From positions 116,684 through 180,683 of the forward strand of contig NZ_NFJU01000003.1 of the NCBI RefSeq assembly GCF_002160025.1: a stretch of DNA of 64,000 bases. Direction: 5' to 3'. Origin of the DNA: Anaeromassilibacillus sp. An200 (lineage in GTDB: Bacteria > Bacillota > Clostridia > Oscillospirales > Acutalibacteraceae). Below the pieces are notes generated by a model. The model worked only from the letters and a program-made list of their open reading frames with translations, had not been told where the DNA came from and ran no database searches. How positions within the stretch are numbered: position 1 is the stretch's first letter; each line of letters begins with the position of its first letter. The translations under genes and the position numbers were made by a program. Below, in pieces: positions 36,414 through 44,973 of this stretch.

Positions 36414-37793
36414 ATGGCAAAAAACGAAGAGTTTGATTTGTTCGCAATCACACCGGAAATGGAGCGCTATGCAAGCCTTTGCGAGGAGCACAGCACCATA
36501 GACACGAGCCTGTATGAAAAGTACGATGTGAAACGCGGACTGCGTGATATCAACGGAAAAGGCGTTCTGACAGGCCTCACGGAAATCTCGGATATTCAAT
36601 CCAGTAAGATTGTGGATGGAAAGAGCGTTCCCTGCGATGGCAAGCTTTTTTACCGTGGCTATGATATCGAGCAGATTGTAGCCGGTTTTATCAAGGAAAA
36701 ACGCTTTGGTTTTGAGGAGATCATCTATCTGCTCCTTTTCGGAGATTTGCCCAAGGCGGAGGAGCTTGCGGATTTCCGTGCTCTTCTGGCGCGTTACCGC
36801 TCGCTGCCCACCAATTTTGTGCGGGACATTATCATGAAGGCTCCCACAAAGGATATGATGAACACGCTGGCCCGCAGTGTTTTGACGCTGTATGCCTACG
36901 ATGAAAAGGCCAACGATACCTCGCGCGCCAATGTCCTGCGCCAGTGTATTGAGCTGATTGCCCTTTTCCCTCAGCTTGCAGTGTACGGGTATCAGGCGTA
37001 TTGCTATGACAACGATCGGCTGAACAACAGCTTTTTCATCCATTCCCCGCGTCCGGAGCTTTCTGTCGCGGAGAATATCCTGCATATGTTGCGTATTGAC
37101 AGTAAGTATACAGAGCTGGAAGCCCGCATCCTGGATTTGGCGCTTGTGCTTCATGCGGAGCACGGCGGCGGCAACAACTCGACCTTTACCACGCATGTGG
37201 TCACATCCTCCGGCTCAGACGTTTATTCTGTGATTGCAGCGGCTCTGGGCTCGCTCAAGGGCCCGCGTCATGGCGGCGCCAACATTAAGGTCGTGGAAAT
37301 GTTTGAGGCGATGAAGGCGGAAATTGACGACTGGACGGATGAGGGCAAGGTCGCGGATTATCTGCGGGCTCTGTTACATAAGCAGGCATTTGACAAGGCC
37401 GGCCTCATTTACGGCATGGGGCATGCGGTGTATTCCATCTCTGACCCGCGTGCCAACATCTTCAAATCCTTCGTTCACAATCTGGCGAAGGAAAAGGGAA
37501 TGGAAAAGGAATACGGCCTGTACTCGCTGGTGGAGACTCTGGCCCCGAAGGTTATTGCGGAGGAACGCCGGATTTACAAGGGCGTCAGCGCCAATATCGA
37601 CTTTTACAGCGGTTTCGTGTATCATATGCTGGGGCTGCCCACAGAACTGTTTACGCCTGTGTTTGCTATGGCTCGTATCGCAGGCTGGAGCGCGCATCTG
37701 CTGGAAGAGCAGATCAATGTCGGCAAAATCATCCGTCCTGCTTATAAGAGTATTTCCGAGGTGCGTGATTACGTCAGTATGGACGAACGCTGA
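36414..37793 (+). CDS. Citrate synthase (citrate/2-methylcitrate synthase family)
   Basis: Condenses oxaloacetate and acetyl-CoA. The family core begins near residue 60 (FYRGYDIEQIVAGF). Catalytic segments are LHAEHGGGNNSTFTTHV near 242, KGPRHGGANIKV near 282, GMGHAVYSISDPRA near 335 and the Asp in NIDFYSGFVYHMLGLP near 390. The N-terminal extension of about 50 residues is typical of the clostridial type. ATG 36414 has AGAGGAGAG upstream. No aconitase or isocitrate dehydrogenase is adjacent, so it may serve glutamate synthesis. Type 2-methylcitrate activity cannot be excluded. Confidence 0.9.
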   Translation: MAKNEEFDLFAITPEMERYASLCEEHSTIDTSLYEKYDVKRGLRDINGKGVLTGLTEISDIQSSKIVDGKSVPCDGKLFYRGYDIEQIVAGFIKEKRFGFEEIIYLLLFGDLPKAEELADFRALLARYRSLPTNFVRDIIMKAPTKDMMNTLARSVLTLYAYDEKANDTSRANVLRQCIELIALFPQLAVYGYQAYCYDNDRLNNSFFIHSPRPELSVAENILHMLRIDSKYTELEARILDLALVLHAEHGGGNNSTFTTHVVTSSGSDVYSVIAAALGSLKGPRHGGANIKVVEMFEAMKAEIDDWTDEGKVADYLRALLHKQAFDKAGLIYGMGHAVYSISDPRANIFKSFVHNLAKEKGMEKEYGLYSLVETLAPKVIAEERRIYKGVSANIDFYSGFVYHMLGLPTELFTPVFAMARIAGWSAHLLEEQINVGKIIRPAYKSISEVRDYVSMDER

Positions 37794-37824
37794 AGAGCTC
37801 GTTCCTGTTCCCGCCCGGGAACGA

Positions 37825-37853
37825 TTGACAAGTTTCTTGTTTTTTGCTATTCT
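37825..37853 (+). promoter_or_regulatory. Promoter of the SCIFF gene
   Basis: Perfect TTGACA, 17-base spacer, TATTCT; the start codon is 80 bases downstream. A GTTCCC/GGGAAC hairpin at 37807-37822 lies just upstream. Confidence 0.75.
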
Positions 37854-37931
37854 TATGAATACAAGCATCGGCTTCGGGCGTCCGCAAAAGATGCTCCCTG
37901 CTTGCGATTCCAGAGAAAGGAGACTGATTTT

Positions 37932-38078
37932 ATGAAGCGGATTCAGACTTTGAACTCCAGAAACCTGAAGGAGACCTTGAAGGTTGGCGGATGCGGCGAA
38001 TGCCAGACCTCCTGCCAGTCTGCCTGCAAGACCTCCTGCACGGTTGCGAACCAGCACTGCGAAAACAAGAAGAAATAA
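37932..38078 (+). CDS. scfA: SCIFF peptide (six cysteines in forty-five residues)
   Basis: A 48-residue ribosomally made precursor of the thioether peptide family found in nearly all Clostridia. It starts MKRIQTLNSRNLKETLK (leader) and its core has cysteines at 21, 24, 28, 32, 36 and 43 (CGECQTSCQSACKTSC). The adjacent radical SAM maturase links a cysteine to a neighbouring residue by a thioether. ATG 37932 follows GAAAGGAG. The biological role of SCIFF is still unsettled. It was found by reading the gap between citrate synthase and the maturase. Confidence 0.95.
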   Translation: MKRIQTLNSRNLKETLKVGGCGECQTSCQSACKTSCTVANQHCENKKK

Positions 38079-38196
38079 GAGCAGTCTCTATGAGTATCGC
38101 TGCCCCGGTCTTTGGCGGCGCGCTTTGTGCGCCCTGGATCCGGTGCGGCGATATTTGTTGTGTACATAGATTCGGAAAGGGTTAGTGGATAGGAAA

Positions 38197-39594
38197 ATGG
38201 TTCATCAGTATAAGAGCAACGGATATAATATTGTCCTGGACGTCAACAGCGGCTGTGTCCATGTGGTGGACGACCTGGCTTATGATGTGATCGAGTTGTG
38301 GGAAAAGAACACTCCGGCGGAGATTGCACAGGCGATGCTGGAAAAGTATGCGGGACAGCCTGATATCACGCAGGCGGAAATTGAGCAGGTGATTGCAGAT
38401 GTCCGTTCCCTTCAGGAGGATGGCTCCCTGTTCAGTGAGGATGTATACCGGGATGCTGTGATTGATTTCAAGAAGCGGAACGCAGTGGTGAAGGCGCTGT
38501 GCCTGCATGTCGCGCACGACTGCAATCTGGGATGCAAATACTGCTTTGCCGACGAAGGCGAATATATGGGCCGCCGTGCTTTGATGAGTTTTGAAGTGGG
38601 AAAGCAGGCGCTGGATTTCCTCATTCAGAATTCCGGAAGCCGCGTGAATCTGGAAGTGGACTTTTTCGGCGGCGAGCCGCTGATGAATTTTGATGTGGTC
38701 AAGCAGCTGGTGGCCTATGGGCGCAGCCAGGAGAAGGAGCACAATAAGAAATTCCGCTTCACGATTACCACGAACGGCGTTTTGCTGAATGATGAAATTC
38801 TGGACTTCGTCAACCAGGAGATGGGTAACATTGTTCTGAGCATTGACGGGCGCAAAGAGGTCAACGATCGGATGCGTCCTTTCCGTAACGGAAATGGAAG
38901 CAGCTACGATTTGATTCTCCCAAAATTCAAAAAGGTAGCGGAAAGCCGTCAGCAGGATCGCTATTATGTCCGCGGAACCTATACACATTTTAACAAAGAC
39001 TTTGCAAGCGACGTTCTGCATCTGGCGGATCAGGGCTTTGAGCAGATCTCGGTGGAGCCGGTTGTAGCTCCCGCGTCCCAGCCGTATGCCATCCGCGAAG
39101 AGGATCTTCCGGAGCTGTGCGCGGAGTATGATAAGCTGGCAAAGGAGATCCTGGCCAGACGTAAGGCGGGGAAGGGCTTCAACTTCTTCCACTTTATGAT
39201 TGACCTGACCGGCGGTCCCTGCATTTATAAGCGTATTTCCGGCTGCGGTGCTGGTACGGAATATCTTGCCGTCACGCCGTGGGGCGATCTGTATCCCTGC
39301 CATCAGTTTGTGGGAAATACAGATTTCCTGCTGGGCAATGTCTATGAAGGCGTCAAAAACACAGAGCTTCAGGATCGCTTCAAGCTCTGCAACGTCTACG
39401 CCAGAGAAAGCTGTAAGGACTGCTTCGCGAAGTTCTGGTGCAGCGGCGGCTGTTCCGCCAATGCCTACCACTTCAGCGGCGATATCAACGGCAATTATGA
39501 GATTGGCTGTGAATTGCAGCGCAAACGCATTGAGTGTGCCGTCATGATTAAGGCAGCGGAAGCCGCGCAGGACGCGGAACAGGCTGAGGAATAA
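38197..39594 (+). CDS. scfB: SCIFF radical SAM maturase (thioether bond former)
   Basis: Installs thioether crosslinks in the SCIFF peptide. The N-terminal part (MVHQYKSNGYNIVLDVNSG) resembles a RiPP recognition domain. The SAM cluster is at Cys109, Cys113 and Cys116 (CNLGCKYC). A SPASM domain with two extra clusters fills the C-terminus (CGAGTEYLAV, YPCHQF, ESCKDCFAKFWCSGGC). ATG 38197 is preferred over the upstream GTG 38185 because related proteins start here. It lies 118 bases after SCIFF; that gap holds only a GC-rich hairpin near 38110-38150. Confidence 0.95.
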   Translation: MVHQYKSNGYNIVLDVNSGCVHVVDDLAYDVIELWEKNTPAEIAQAMLEKYAGQPDITQAEIEQVIADVRSLQEDGSLFSEDVYRDAVIDFKKRNAVVKALCLHVAHDCNLGCKYCFADEGEYMGRRALMSFEVGKQALDFLIQNSGSRVNLEVDFFGGEPLMNFDVVKQLVAYGRSQEKEHNKKFRFTITTNGVLLNDEILDFVNQEMGNIVLSIDGRKEVNDRMRPFRNGNGSSYDLILPKFKKVAESRQQDRYYVRGTYTHFNKDFASDVLHLADQGFEQISVEPVVAPASQPYAIREEDLPELCAEYDKLAKEILARRKAGKGFNFFHFMIDLTGGPCIYKRISGCGAGTEYLAVTPWGDLYPCHQFVGNTDFLLGNVYEGVKNTELQDRFKLCNVYARESCKDCFAKFWCSGGCSANAYHFSGDINGNYEIGCELQRKRIECAVMIKAAEAAQDAEQAEE

Positions 39595-39609
39595 CAAGAA
39601 AGCATGAGG

Positions 39610-39640
39610 AAAACGGCGAGCTGTCAAGCCCGCCGTTTTT
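39610..39640 (+). terminator. Terminator after the SCIFF maturase gene
   Basis: AAACGGCG pairs with CGCCGTTT, then TT; loop of 12 bases. Confidence 0.88.
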
Positions 39641-39684
39641 GCCTGCGAAAAACAGGGTTCCACAATATCAAAGGGGGAGAGAGG

Positions 39685-40239
39685 ATGAGGCTGTTTTATG
39701 CCATTTTGCTTTCGGAAGAAATGAAGCGGACACTTACCGGGGCACAGGAATTTTTGAAAGCTCAAGGGGTTCGGGCAAATTATACACGCGGCGAAAATCT
39801 GCATCTGACCTTGGCTTTTTTAGGTGAGACAGAACGTTTTTCAGCGGCCCGGCGAGCAGGAGAACAGCTGAAGGCAGAGCCCTTTTGTCTCTCTCTGAAG
39901 GGTGTGGGGAGTTTCCGCCGTGGAGACAGTGAGTTGTTTTGGGCGGGGGTGGATTTGGTTCCCCCGCTGAAACGCTTGCAGAGTGTTCTTTCTGAACATC
40001 TGCAAAGGGAAGGATTCCAACTGGAAACCCGTCGCTTTCAGCCGCATTTGACGCTGGCGCGAGAGGTTCATGTTCCCGCTTCTTTTGACAGGAAAGCTTT
40101 TTCCGCCTCTGTGTCTCCAACGCAGATGGAGGTGCGTGCTGTGAGCCTGATGAAGTCGGAACGGATTCGAGGTGTTCTGACCTATACAGAGCTTTTTCGG
40201 AAACCTTTGGTTTCAAAGAATGAATATGCGGAAAATTAA
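39685..40239 (+). CDS. thpR: RNA 2',3'-cyclic phosphodiesterase (2'-5' RNA ligase family)
   Basis: Two-histidine phosphoesterase that opens 2',3'-cyclic phosphates on RNA. The two HxTx motifs are HLTLAFLG near residue 40 and HLTLARE near 122. ATG 39685 has GGGGGAGAGAGG upstream, length 184. It stands between the maturase terminator and a MATE transporter and has no clear functional partner nearby. Confidence 0.92.
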   Translation: MRLFYAILLSEEMKRTLTGAQEFLKAQGVRANYTRGENLHLTLAFLGETERFSAARRAGEQLKAEPFCLSLKGVGSFRRGDSELFWAGVDLVPPLKRLQSVLSEHLQREGFQLETRRFQPHLTLAREVHVPASFDRKAFSASVSPTQMEVRAVSLMKSERIRGVLTYTELFRKPLVSKNEYAEN

Positions 40240-40361
40240 CAATTAGATGCTAGAAGAATGCGTAAACCTGTGCTATATTGACAAGAGATGACATGTGTAA
40301 TGGCAAATCCGAAACTCTTGCCGCAGCAAAGGGGAATTGAAAAAAGGAAGGTGCACTGTGC

Positions 40362-41750
40362 GTGGAGGATCAGAAAAAAATACAACTTTTTGAGCAAACG
40401 CCGATTCCCGGCGCCGTGATGAAGCTGGCGGTTCCAACTATCCTCAGCTCGCTTGTCATGGTGATTTACAATCTGGCAGATACCTATTTTGTCGGAATGC
40501 TTAACAATTCCGTTGAAAACGCGGCTGTCACGCTGGCAGCGCCGGTTCTTTTGGCTTTTAACGCGGTCAATAATCTGTTCGGTGTCGGAAGCTCGAGTAT
40601 GATGAGCCGGGCTTTGGGCAGAAAGGATTATGAGGTTGTTTCCAAGAGCTCGGCCTTTGGATTCTACTGCTCTGTGATCAGCGGCATACTCTTTTCCGTG
40701 TTTTTTACGGTGTTTTCCGACCCCTTTTTGGTGCTTCTGGGCGCCAGTCCGGAAACCGCGGGAGCGACAGCAGCTTATCTGAAATGGACTGTGACGTTTG
40801 GTGCCACGCCTGCCATTTTGAATGTGGTCATGGCGTATCTGGTCCGTTCTGAGGGTTCTGCCATGCACGCGAGCATTGGAACCATGAGCGGCTGCCTGCT
40901 GAATATTGTGCTGGATCCCATCTTTATTCTTCCCTGGGGACTTCATATGGGAGCAGAAGGAGCTGGGCTTGCCACTTTCCTCTCCAACTGTGTAGCGTGC
41001 ATTTATTTCTTTGTCTTGCTGTTCTGCAAGCGTGGACGCACTTATGTCTGCATTGATCCGAAAAAATTCCGTCCTAATCGCTCCATTGTCTCCGGCGTGT
41101 GCATCGTGGGAATTCCGGCGGCTATCCAGAATCTATTGAATGTGACCGGAATGACGGTGCTGAACAACTTCACCTCCGCCTATGGCGCGGGTGCGGTGGC
41201 CGCAATGGGGATCGCACAGAAGATCAATATGGTTCCCACATATATCGCGATGGGAATGTCACAGGGTATCATGCCGCTGATCAGCTATAACTACGCCAGC
41301 GGGAACGCGAAGCGCATGAAGGGAGTCATTCTCTTCTCCGTGAAAATTGCCATGACCTTTACTGTGGCGGTGGCTGCATGCTACTTCCTTTTCTCAGAAC
41401 AGTTGATCCGTCTCTTCATGCAGGATGAAGAAATTGTAGCGTATGGTTCCAGATTCCTGCATGGCTTTTGTCTTGGCATTCCTTTCCTCTGTTTGGATTT
41501 CCTCGCAGTTGGCGTTTTCCAAGCTACAGGAATGGGAAAACATGCCTTCATTTTCGCGGTTCTGCGAAAGATTGTTTTGGAAATCCCGGCGCTGTGCCTC
41601 TTGAATCTCTTGTTCCCGCTGTATGGCCTTGCTTACGCTCAGTTTGTCGCGGAAGTCATTCTTGCGGTAGCTGCCGTCGTTGTTTTGGCTCGCCTGTTTC
41701 GCCGGATGCAGAAGCGTCAGGAAAAGCTTCCTCCCGCGCCGCAAACATAA
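40362..41750 (+). CDS. MATE-family efflux transporter
   Basis: Multidrug/toxin extrusion type transporter with 12 hydrophobic segments in two homologous halves. It begins with IPGAVMKLAVPTILSSLVMVIYNLADTYFVG, the typical first helix. GVGSSSMMSRALGRKDYE near residue 80 and MGMSQGIMPLISYNYASGN near 300 are repeated half signatures. GTG 40362 follows AAGGAAGG. 462 residues. The substrate is unknown; this NorM-like or DinF-like class exports cationic compounds with Na+ or H+. Confidence 0.9.
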   Translation: MEDQKKIQLFEQTPIPGAVMKLAVPTILSSLVMVIYNLADTYFVGMLNNSVENAAVTLAAPVLLAFNAVNNLFGVGSSSMMSRALGRKDYEVVSKSSAFGFYCSVISGILFSVFFTVFSDPFLVLLGASPETAGATAAYLKWTVTFGATPAILNVVMAYLVRSEGSAMHASIGTMSGCLLNIVLDPIFILPWGLHMGAEGAGLATFLSNCVACIYFFVLLFCKRGRTYVCIDPKKFRPNRSIVSGVCIVGIPAAIQNLLNVTGMTVLNNFTSAYGAGAVAAMGIAQKINMVPTYIAMGMSQGIMPLISYNYASGNAKRMKGVILFSVKIAMTFTVAVAACYFLFSEQLIRLFMQDEEIVAYGSRFLHGFCLGIPFLCLDFLAVGVFQATGMGKHAFIFAVLRKIVLEIPALCLLNLLFPLYGLAYAQFVAEVILAVAAVVVLARLFRRMQKRQEKLPPAPQT

Positions 41751-41793
41751 AGAAAACGGTCCCCGCCTTCTCAGGGCTGGGGACCGTTTTCTT
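41751..41793. terminator. Bidirectional terminator between the MATE gene and the convergent kinase gene
   Basis: AGAAAACGGTCCCC pairs with GGGGACCGTTTTCT over 14 bp. Confidence 0.9.
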
Positions 41794-41801
41794 GTTGGTG
41801 T

Positions 41802-42326
41802 TTATGGTTTCAGGCGTTCCGTAATCCAGCGGTCCGCGAGAACAGCGGCCTGCTGGGGAGTCAGGCTCGTAGTATCCAAAAGTGTAATTTTTGGAGTGGT
41901 TTGCCCGGCGTTTTCACGCAGCCACCGATTGAAATCGAGGGAACTGCGGATCCATTTTTCGTCCGTTACGCCCCGGCCTTCGCAGATCCGGCGGCGCATT
42001 TCCGCGTCGTTGCATACGGCAGCCAGATAATGCGTTTCCGTAAAAAGCGCGCGTTCCGGGAGTGCTTCGAATTGTTCCGGAATAGCACAGCCGCAGAGAA
42101 CCACAGGCAAACCAATTTGGGAAACATTGGAGCAGATCCGCATCCAGACCTGACGGAAAGCGCGGTAATTATCTTCCGGCGTATCGTATACCTCACGCCA
42201 GATAAGATCGCTTTCCAGTACAATATACGCAGTTTCCCGATGGAAAAGCTCCTCACAGAGAGTAGACTTGCCCACACAGGACGCACCACTGATCAGAAAA
42301 AGCTGCTGCTTGCGGGTAGGAGTCAT
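41802..42326 (-). CDS. P-loop kinase-like protein, 174 residues
   Basis: Begins with a Walker A motif (LISGASCVGKSTLCEELF at residues 11-28) like small nucleotide or shikimate kinases and AAA_33-type proteins. Further acidic residues are in LESDLIWREVYD near 37. Arginines in DAEMRRRICEGRG near 108-118 may form the lid. ATG 42326 follows GAAGGGAAAACG. The substrate cannot be named. It is a single gene, convergent with the MATE transporter. Confidence 0.72.
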   Translation of the reverse strand: MTPTRKQQLFLISGASCVGKSTLCEELFHRETAYIVLESDLIWREVYDTPEDNYRAFRQVWMRICSNVSQIGLPVVLCGCAIPEQFEALPERALFTETHYLAAVCNDAEMRRRICEGRGVTDEKWIRSSLDFNRWLRENAGQTTPKITLLDTTSLTPQQAAVLADRWITERLKP

Positions 42327-42442
42327 CGTTTTCCCTTCTTCCCTTGGAATGGTTCCCCACGCCTGCTTTACACCCCATTATACTATGCCTTCTTTTTAGA
42401 AGTCAATGGGATAAGAACCCACAAGGGATCACAGGAAAATCC

Positions 42443-42471
42443 TTGCGGAGAAAGAGGAAAAGGACTATGAT
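42443..42471 (+). promoter_or_regulatory. Promoter of gpsA
   Basis: TTGCGG, 17-base spacer, TATGAT; 37 bases before the start codon. Confidence 0.55.
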
Positions 42472-42508
42472 AAAGAAAAGAATGGAACAGTGAAGGGAGA
42501 ACGGAGAT

Positions 42509-43564
42509 ATGGCCCAAATAGGTATGATTGGCGCGGGCAGCTGGGGGATTGCCCTGACTTGGCTTTTGCTGCAAAACGGACATCAGGTAACGGTCTGGTC
42601 GGCTTTGGAGAAGGAAATCGAGATGCTGAAACGCGATCGGGAGCAGAAGGAAAAGCTTCCCGGTGTGGTTTTGCCGGATGGCGCTGAATTTACCACCGAT
42701 CTGGCAGAAGCCGTCAGCGGAGCAGAGCTTTTGGTGCTTGCCGTTCCCTCGCCGTTTACGCGCAGTACGGCGGCCAGCCTTCGCCCGTATGTACGGGAAG
42801 GACAAATTCTTGTCAATGTGGCAAAGGGAATCGAAGAGAATACACTGCTGACGCTTTCTCAGGTGATCGAAGAGGAACTTCCGCAGGCAGATGTGGCTGT
42901 GCTTTCCGGTCCCTCCCACGCAGAGGAGGTGGGAAAAGGGATGCCCACCGCGATCACAGCGGGTGCTTACCGGAAGGAAACAGCGGAACGGATTCAATCT
43001 ATCTTTATGAATGATGTGTTCCGTGTCTATGCCAGCCCGGATGTACTTGGTATCGAGCTTGGAGCAGCCCTGAAAAATGTTGTGGCACTTGCCGCCGGAA
43101 TCGCGGACGGAATCGGCTGTGGTGACAATGCAAAGGCGGCGCTCATCACCCGTGCCATTAAAGAGATTGCTGGTTTGGGCGTCAAAATGGGCGGCCATCT
43201 GGAAACCTTTTTCGGCTTGTCCGGAATTGGAGATTTGATTGTCACCTGTGCCAGCATGCATTCCCGCAACCGCAGAGCAGGGATTCTGATTGGGCAGGGG
43301 TACAGTATGGAAGAGGCCATGAAAGAAGTGAATATGGTGGTGGAGGGCGTATATTCAGCCAAGGCCGCACTGGGGTTGGCTTCCCGTTATGGTGTGCCGC
43401 TTCCCATTATTGAACAGGTTAACGAGGTGTTGTTTTCCGGAAAACCTGCCGCACAGGCCGCGCGAGAACTGATGATGCGCGATAAAAAAATTGAGATCAC
43501 AGACGATGTGACATGGGGAAAAAGGGGAGAGGGGGAGCAACCCTCACTGGATTTGGAGCTTTGA
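42509..43564 (+). CDS. gpsA: Glycerol-3-phosphate dehydrogenase [NAD(P)+]
   Basis: Makes sn-glycerol 3-phosphate from dihydroxyacetone phosphate for phospholipids. The NAD-binding GAGSWGIALTWLL is at residues 8-20. VNVAKGIE near 107, LSGPSHAEEV near 138 and ALKNVVALAAGIADGIG near 190 with the catalytic lysine are typical. GLSGIGDLIVTC near 240 completes the signature. ATG 42509 follows GAAGGGAG. 351 residues, slightly longer than average through a C-terminal tail. Confidence 0.95.
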   Translation: MAQIGMIGAGSWGIALTWLLLQNGHQVTVWSALEKEIEMLKRDREQKEKLPGVVLPDGAEFTTDLAEAVSGAELLVLAVPSPFTRSTAASLRPYVREGQILVNVAKGIEENTLLTLSQVIEEELPQADVAVLSGPSHAEEVGKGMPTAITAGAYRKETAERIQSIFMNDVFRVYASPDVLGIELGAALKNVVALAAGIADGIGCGDNAKAALITRAIKEIAGLGVKMGGHLETFFGLSGIGDLIVTCASMHSRNRRAGILIGQGYSMEEAMKEVNMVVEGVYSAKAALGLASRYGVPLPIIEQVNEVLFSGKPAAQAARELMMRDKKIEITDDVTWGKRGEGEQPSLDLEL

Positions 43565-43565
43565 G

Positions 43566-43601
43566 CAAAAAGGGGCCGCTTGCATTTCTGCAAGCGGCCC
43601 C
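43566..43601 (-). terminator. Terminator of the lysine-pathway operon
   Basis: A 13-bp perfect stem (GGGGCCGCTTGCA with TGCAAGCGGCCCC). On the minus strand it is followed by TTTTT, so it ends the asd-dapA-dapB-ACT transcript; it may also weakly end gpsA. Confidence 0.85.
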
Positions 43602-43675
43602 TCATAAAGTTTTCGCCCGCCTTTTTCAAAAGGCGGCGGGGAAATGGGGCAGAGCCCCATAAAATTCTGTCTAGC
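43602..43675. repeat. Palindromic interspersed-type repeat
   Basis: CGCCTTTT/AAAAGGCG and GGGGC/GCCCC hairpins sit side by side (about 43613-43665). The text resembles short GC-rich repeats I recall scattered in genomes of related Clostridia. No second copy was found in the window. Confidence 0.45.
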
Positions 43676-43681
43676 CAGATT

Positions 43682-44134
43682 TTACGCTTCCTTGCAGGCG
43701 TTCTGAATCGCGGTGAAAGCCTCGTGAAAATCAGCCTCTGTGACAAGGATGGAAATATCGACGTCCGAGGTAGTAATAATACGGACGTCTGTGCTGGACG
43801 CGGACGCGGCGGTAAAGACCTTGGCAGCCATACCGGGGGTATCCTTCATCTTCTCGTCATAGACGTTGATTTTGCTGTTTCCGCCGCTGATGATAGGTTT
43901 GATATCCTTTTCCTTCAGCTTGGAGAGGAACTCCAGAATCTCACCAAGATCATTGTCGTTGATGGTGAAAGAAACATCCATCTTGGAACCGTGATTCGGC
44001 GCAAGGGAGATCATGTCAACCACGACGCCCAGATCAGCGATTTTGGTGAACACCCTTCCGCAGAAGGCGATATCGGGCGGACAATTCTGCAATGTCACAA
44101 GCGTAATGCCGCTTGCGGATGTAACGGTTGTCAT
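43682..44134 (-). CDS. ACT-domain protein resembling the regulatory part of aspartate kinase
   Basis: 150 residues with two ACT-type folds in tandem: ITLVTLQNCPPDIAFCGRV at the start and INVYDEKMKDTPGMAAKVF near residue 87, then DVRIITTSDVDISILV. These match the C-terminal effector-binding half of aspartokinase, but the kinase domain is missing. As the last gene of the lysine-riboswitch operon it may bind lysine or another amino acid and act on a separate aspartokinase, or replace its regulatory subunit. ATG 44134 has AAAAGGAGG upstream. Confidence 0.82.
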   Translation of the reverse strand: MTTVTSASGITLVTLQNCPPDIAFCGRVFTKIADLGVVVDMISLAPNHGSKMDVSFTINDNDLGEILEFLSKLKEKDIKPIISGGNSKINVYDEKMKDTPGMAAKVFTAASASSTDVRIITTSDVDISILVTEADFHEAFTAIQNACKEA

Positions 44135-44184
44135 GTGGAAAGCCTCCTTTTATTTCAGTGTGTCACTGGAATGCCGACCAGCTC

Positions 44185-44946
44185 TCAGGTTTGACTGAGC
44201 AGATCGGACATCTGATACATACCGGGCTTCTGTGTGCTGAGAAATACGGCGGCGTTGACGGCGCCGGCCGCAAAGACTTCCTTGGAGTACGCGGAGTGGG
44301 AAAGACGAATCACCTCATGATGACCGGCAAAGATCACCTCGTGCTCTCCAACAATCGTACCGCCGCGCACAGAATGAATGCCGATCTCATTGTGTTCCCG
44401 CTTGGCGCGTCTGGAATGGCGATCATATTGGTAGGTCATGGGGTGCGGTTCCACCTCGCTGATAGCGTCTGCCAGCATCAAAGCTGTGCCGCTGGGAGCG
44501 TCGATCTTCTGGTTGTGATGCATCTCCACAATTTCAATATCGAAGCCTTCACCCAGCACCTGCGCCGCCTTTTTGGAGAGCTCGATCAGCAGGTTGATGC
44601 CAAGAGACATATTGCCGGAGGAGAAGATGGGAATTTCCGCGCTTGCGGCCCGCACCGCTTCGGTTTGCTCCTTGCTGTAGCCTGTGGTGCACAGAACAAG
44701 GGGGAGATGATGCTGCTTTCCGTACTCCAGCAGAGACGACAAAACGCTGGGATGGGAAAAGTCAATCAGCACGTCCGCTTCCCCCGGAAACTCAAAAACA
44801 GAGGAATATACGGGATATCCTTCATGACCGGTAGAGGAGAGATCGATCCCCGCGCAAATTTCGCAGTCGTCGCGCTCCGCCACAAGAGCGGAAACGGCGT
44901 GGCCCATTTTCCCGCTGCATCCGCTCAAAAGAATTCTGGTTTTCAT
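44185..44946 (-). CDS. dapB: 4-hydroxy-tetrahydrodipicolinate reductase
   Basis: NAD(P)H-dependent step of lysine/diaminopimelate synthesis. LSGCSGKMGHAVSALV at residues 7-22 binds the nucleotide. CTTGYSKEQ near 86 and EMHHNQKIDAPSGTALML near 141-158, with the catalytic His and Lys, are typical. ATG 44946 has GGGAGGACG upstream. 253 residues. It lies between dapA and the ACT gene. Confidence 0.95.
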   Translation of the reverse strand: MKTRILLSGCSGKMGHAVSALVAERDDCEICAGIDLSSTGHEGYPVYSSVFEFPGEADVLIDFSHPSVLSSLLEYGKQHHLPLVLCTTGYSKEQTEAVRAASAEIPIFSSGNMSLGINLLIELSKKAAQVLGEGFDIEIVEMHHNQKIDAPSGTALMLADAISEVEPHPMTYQYDRHSRRAKREHNEIGIHSVRGGTIVGEHEVIFAGHHEVIRLSHSAYSKEVFAAGAVNAAVFLSTQKPGMYQMSDLLSQT

Positions 44947-44973
44947 TGTAACGTCCTCCCGTTTGGGAAATTT

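Noticed and set aside
40240..40361. Promoter before the MATE gene (TATATT, TTGACA nearby)
   Set aside because: The elements are in the wrong order or badly spaced, so no promoter could be assigned.
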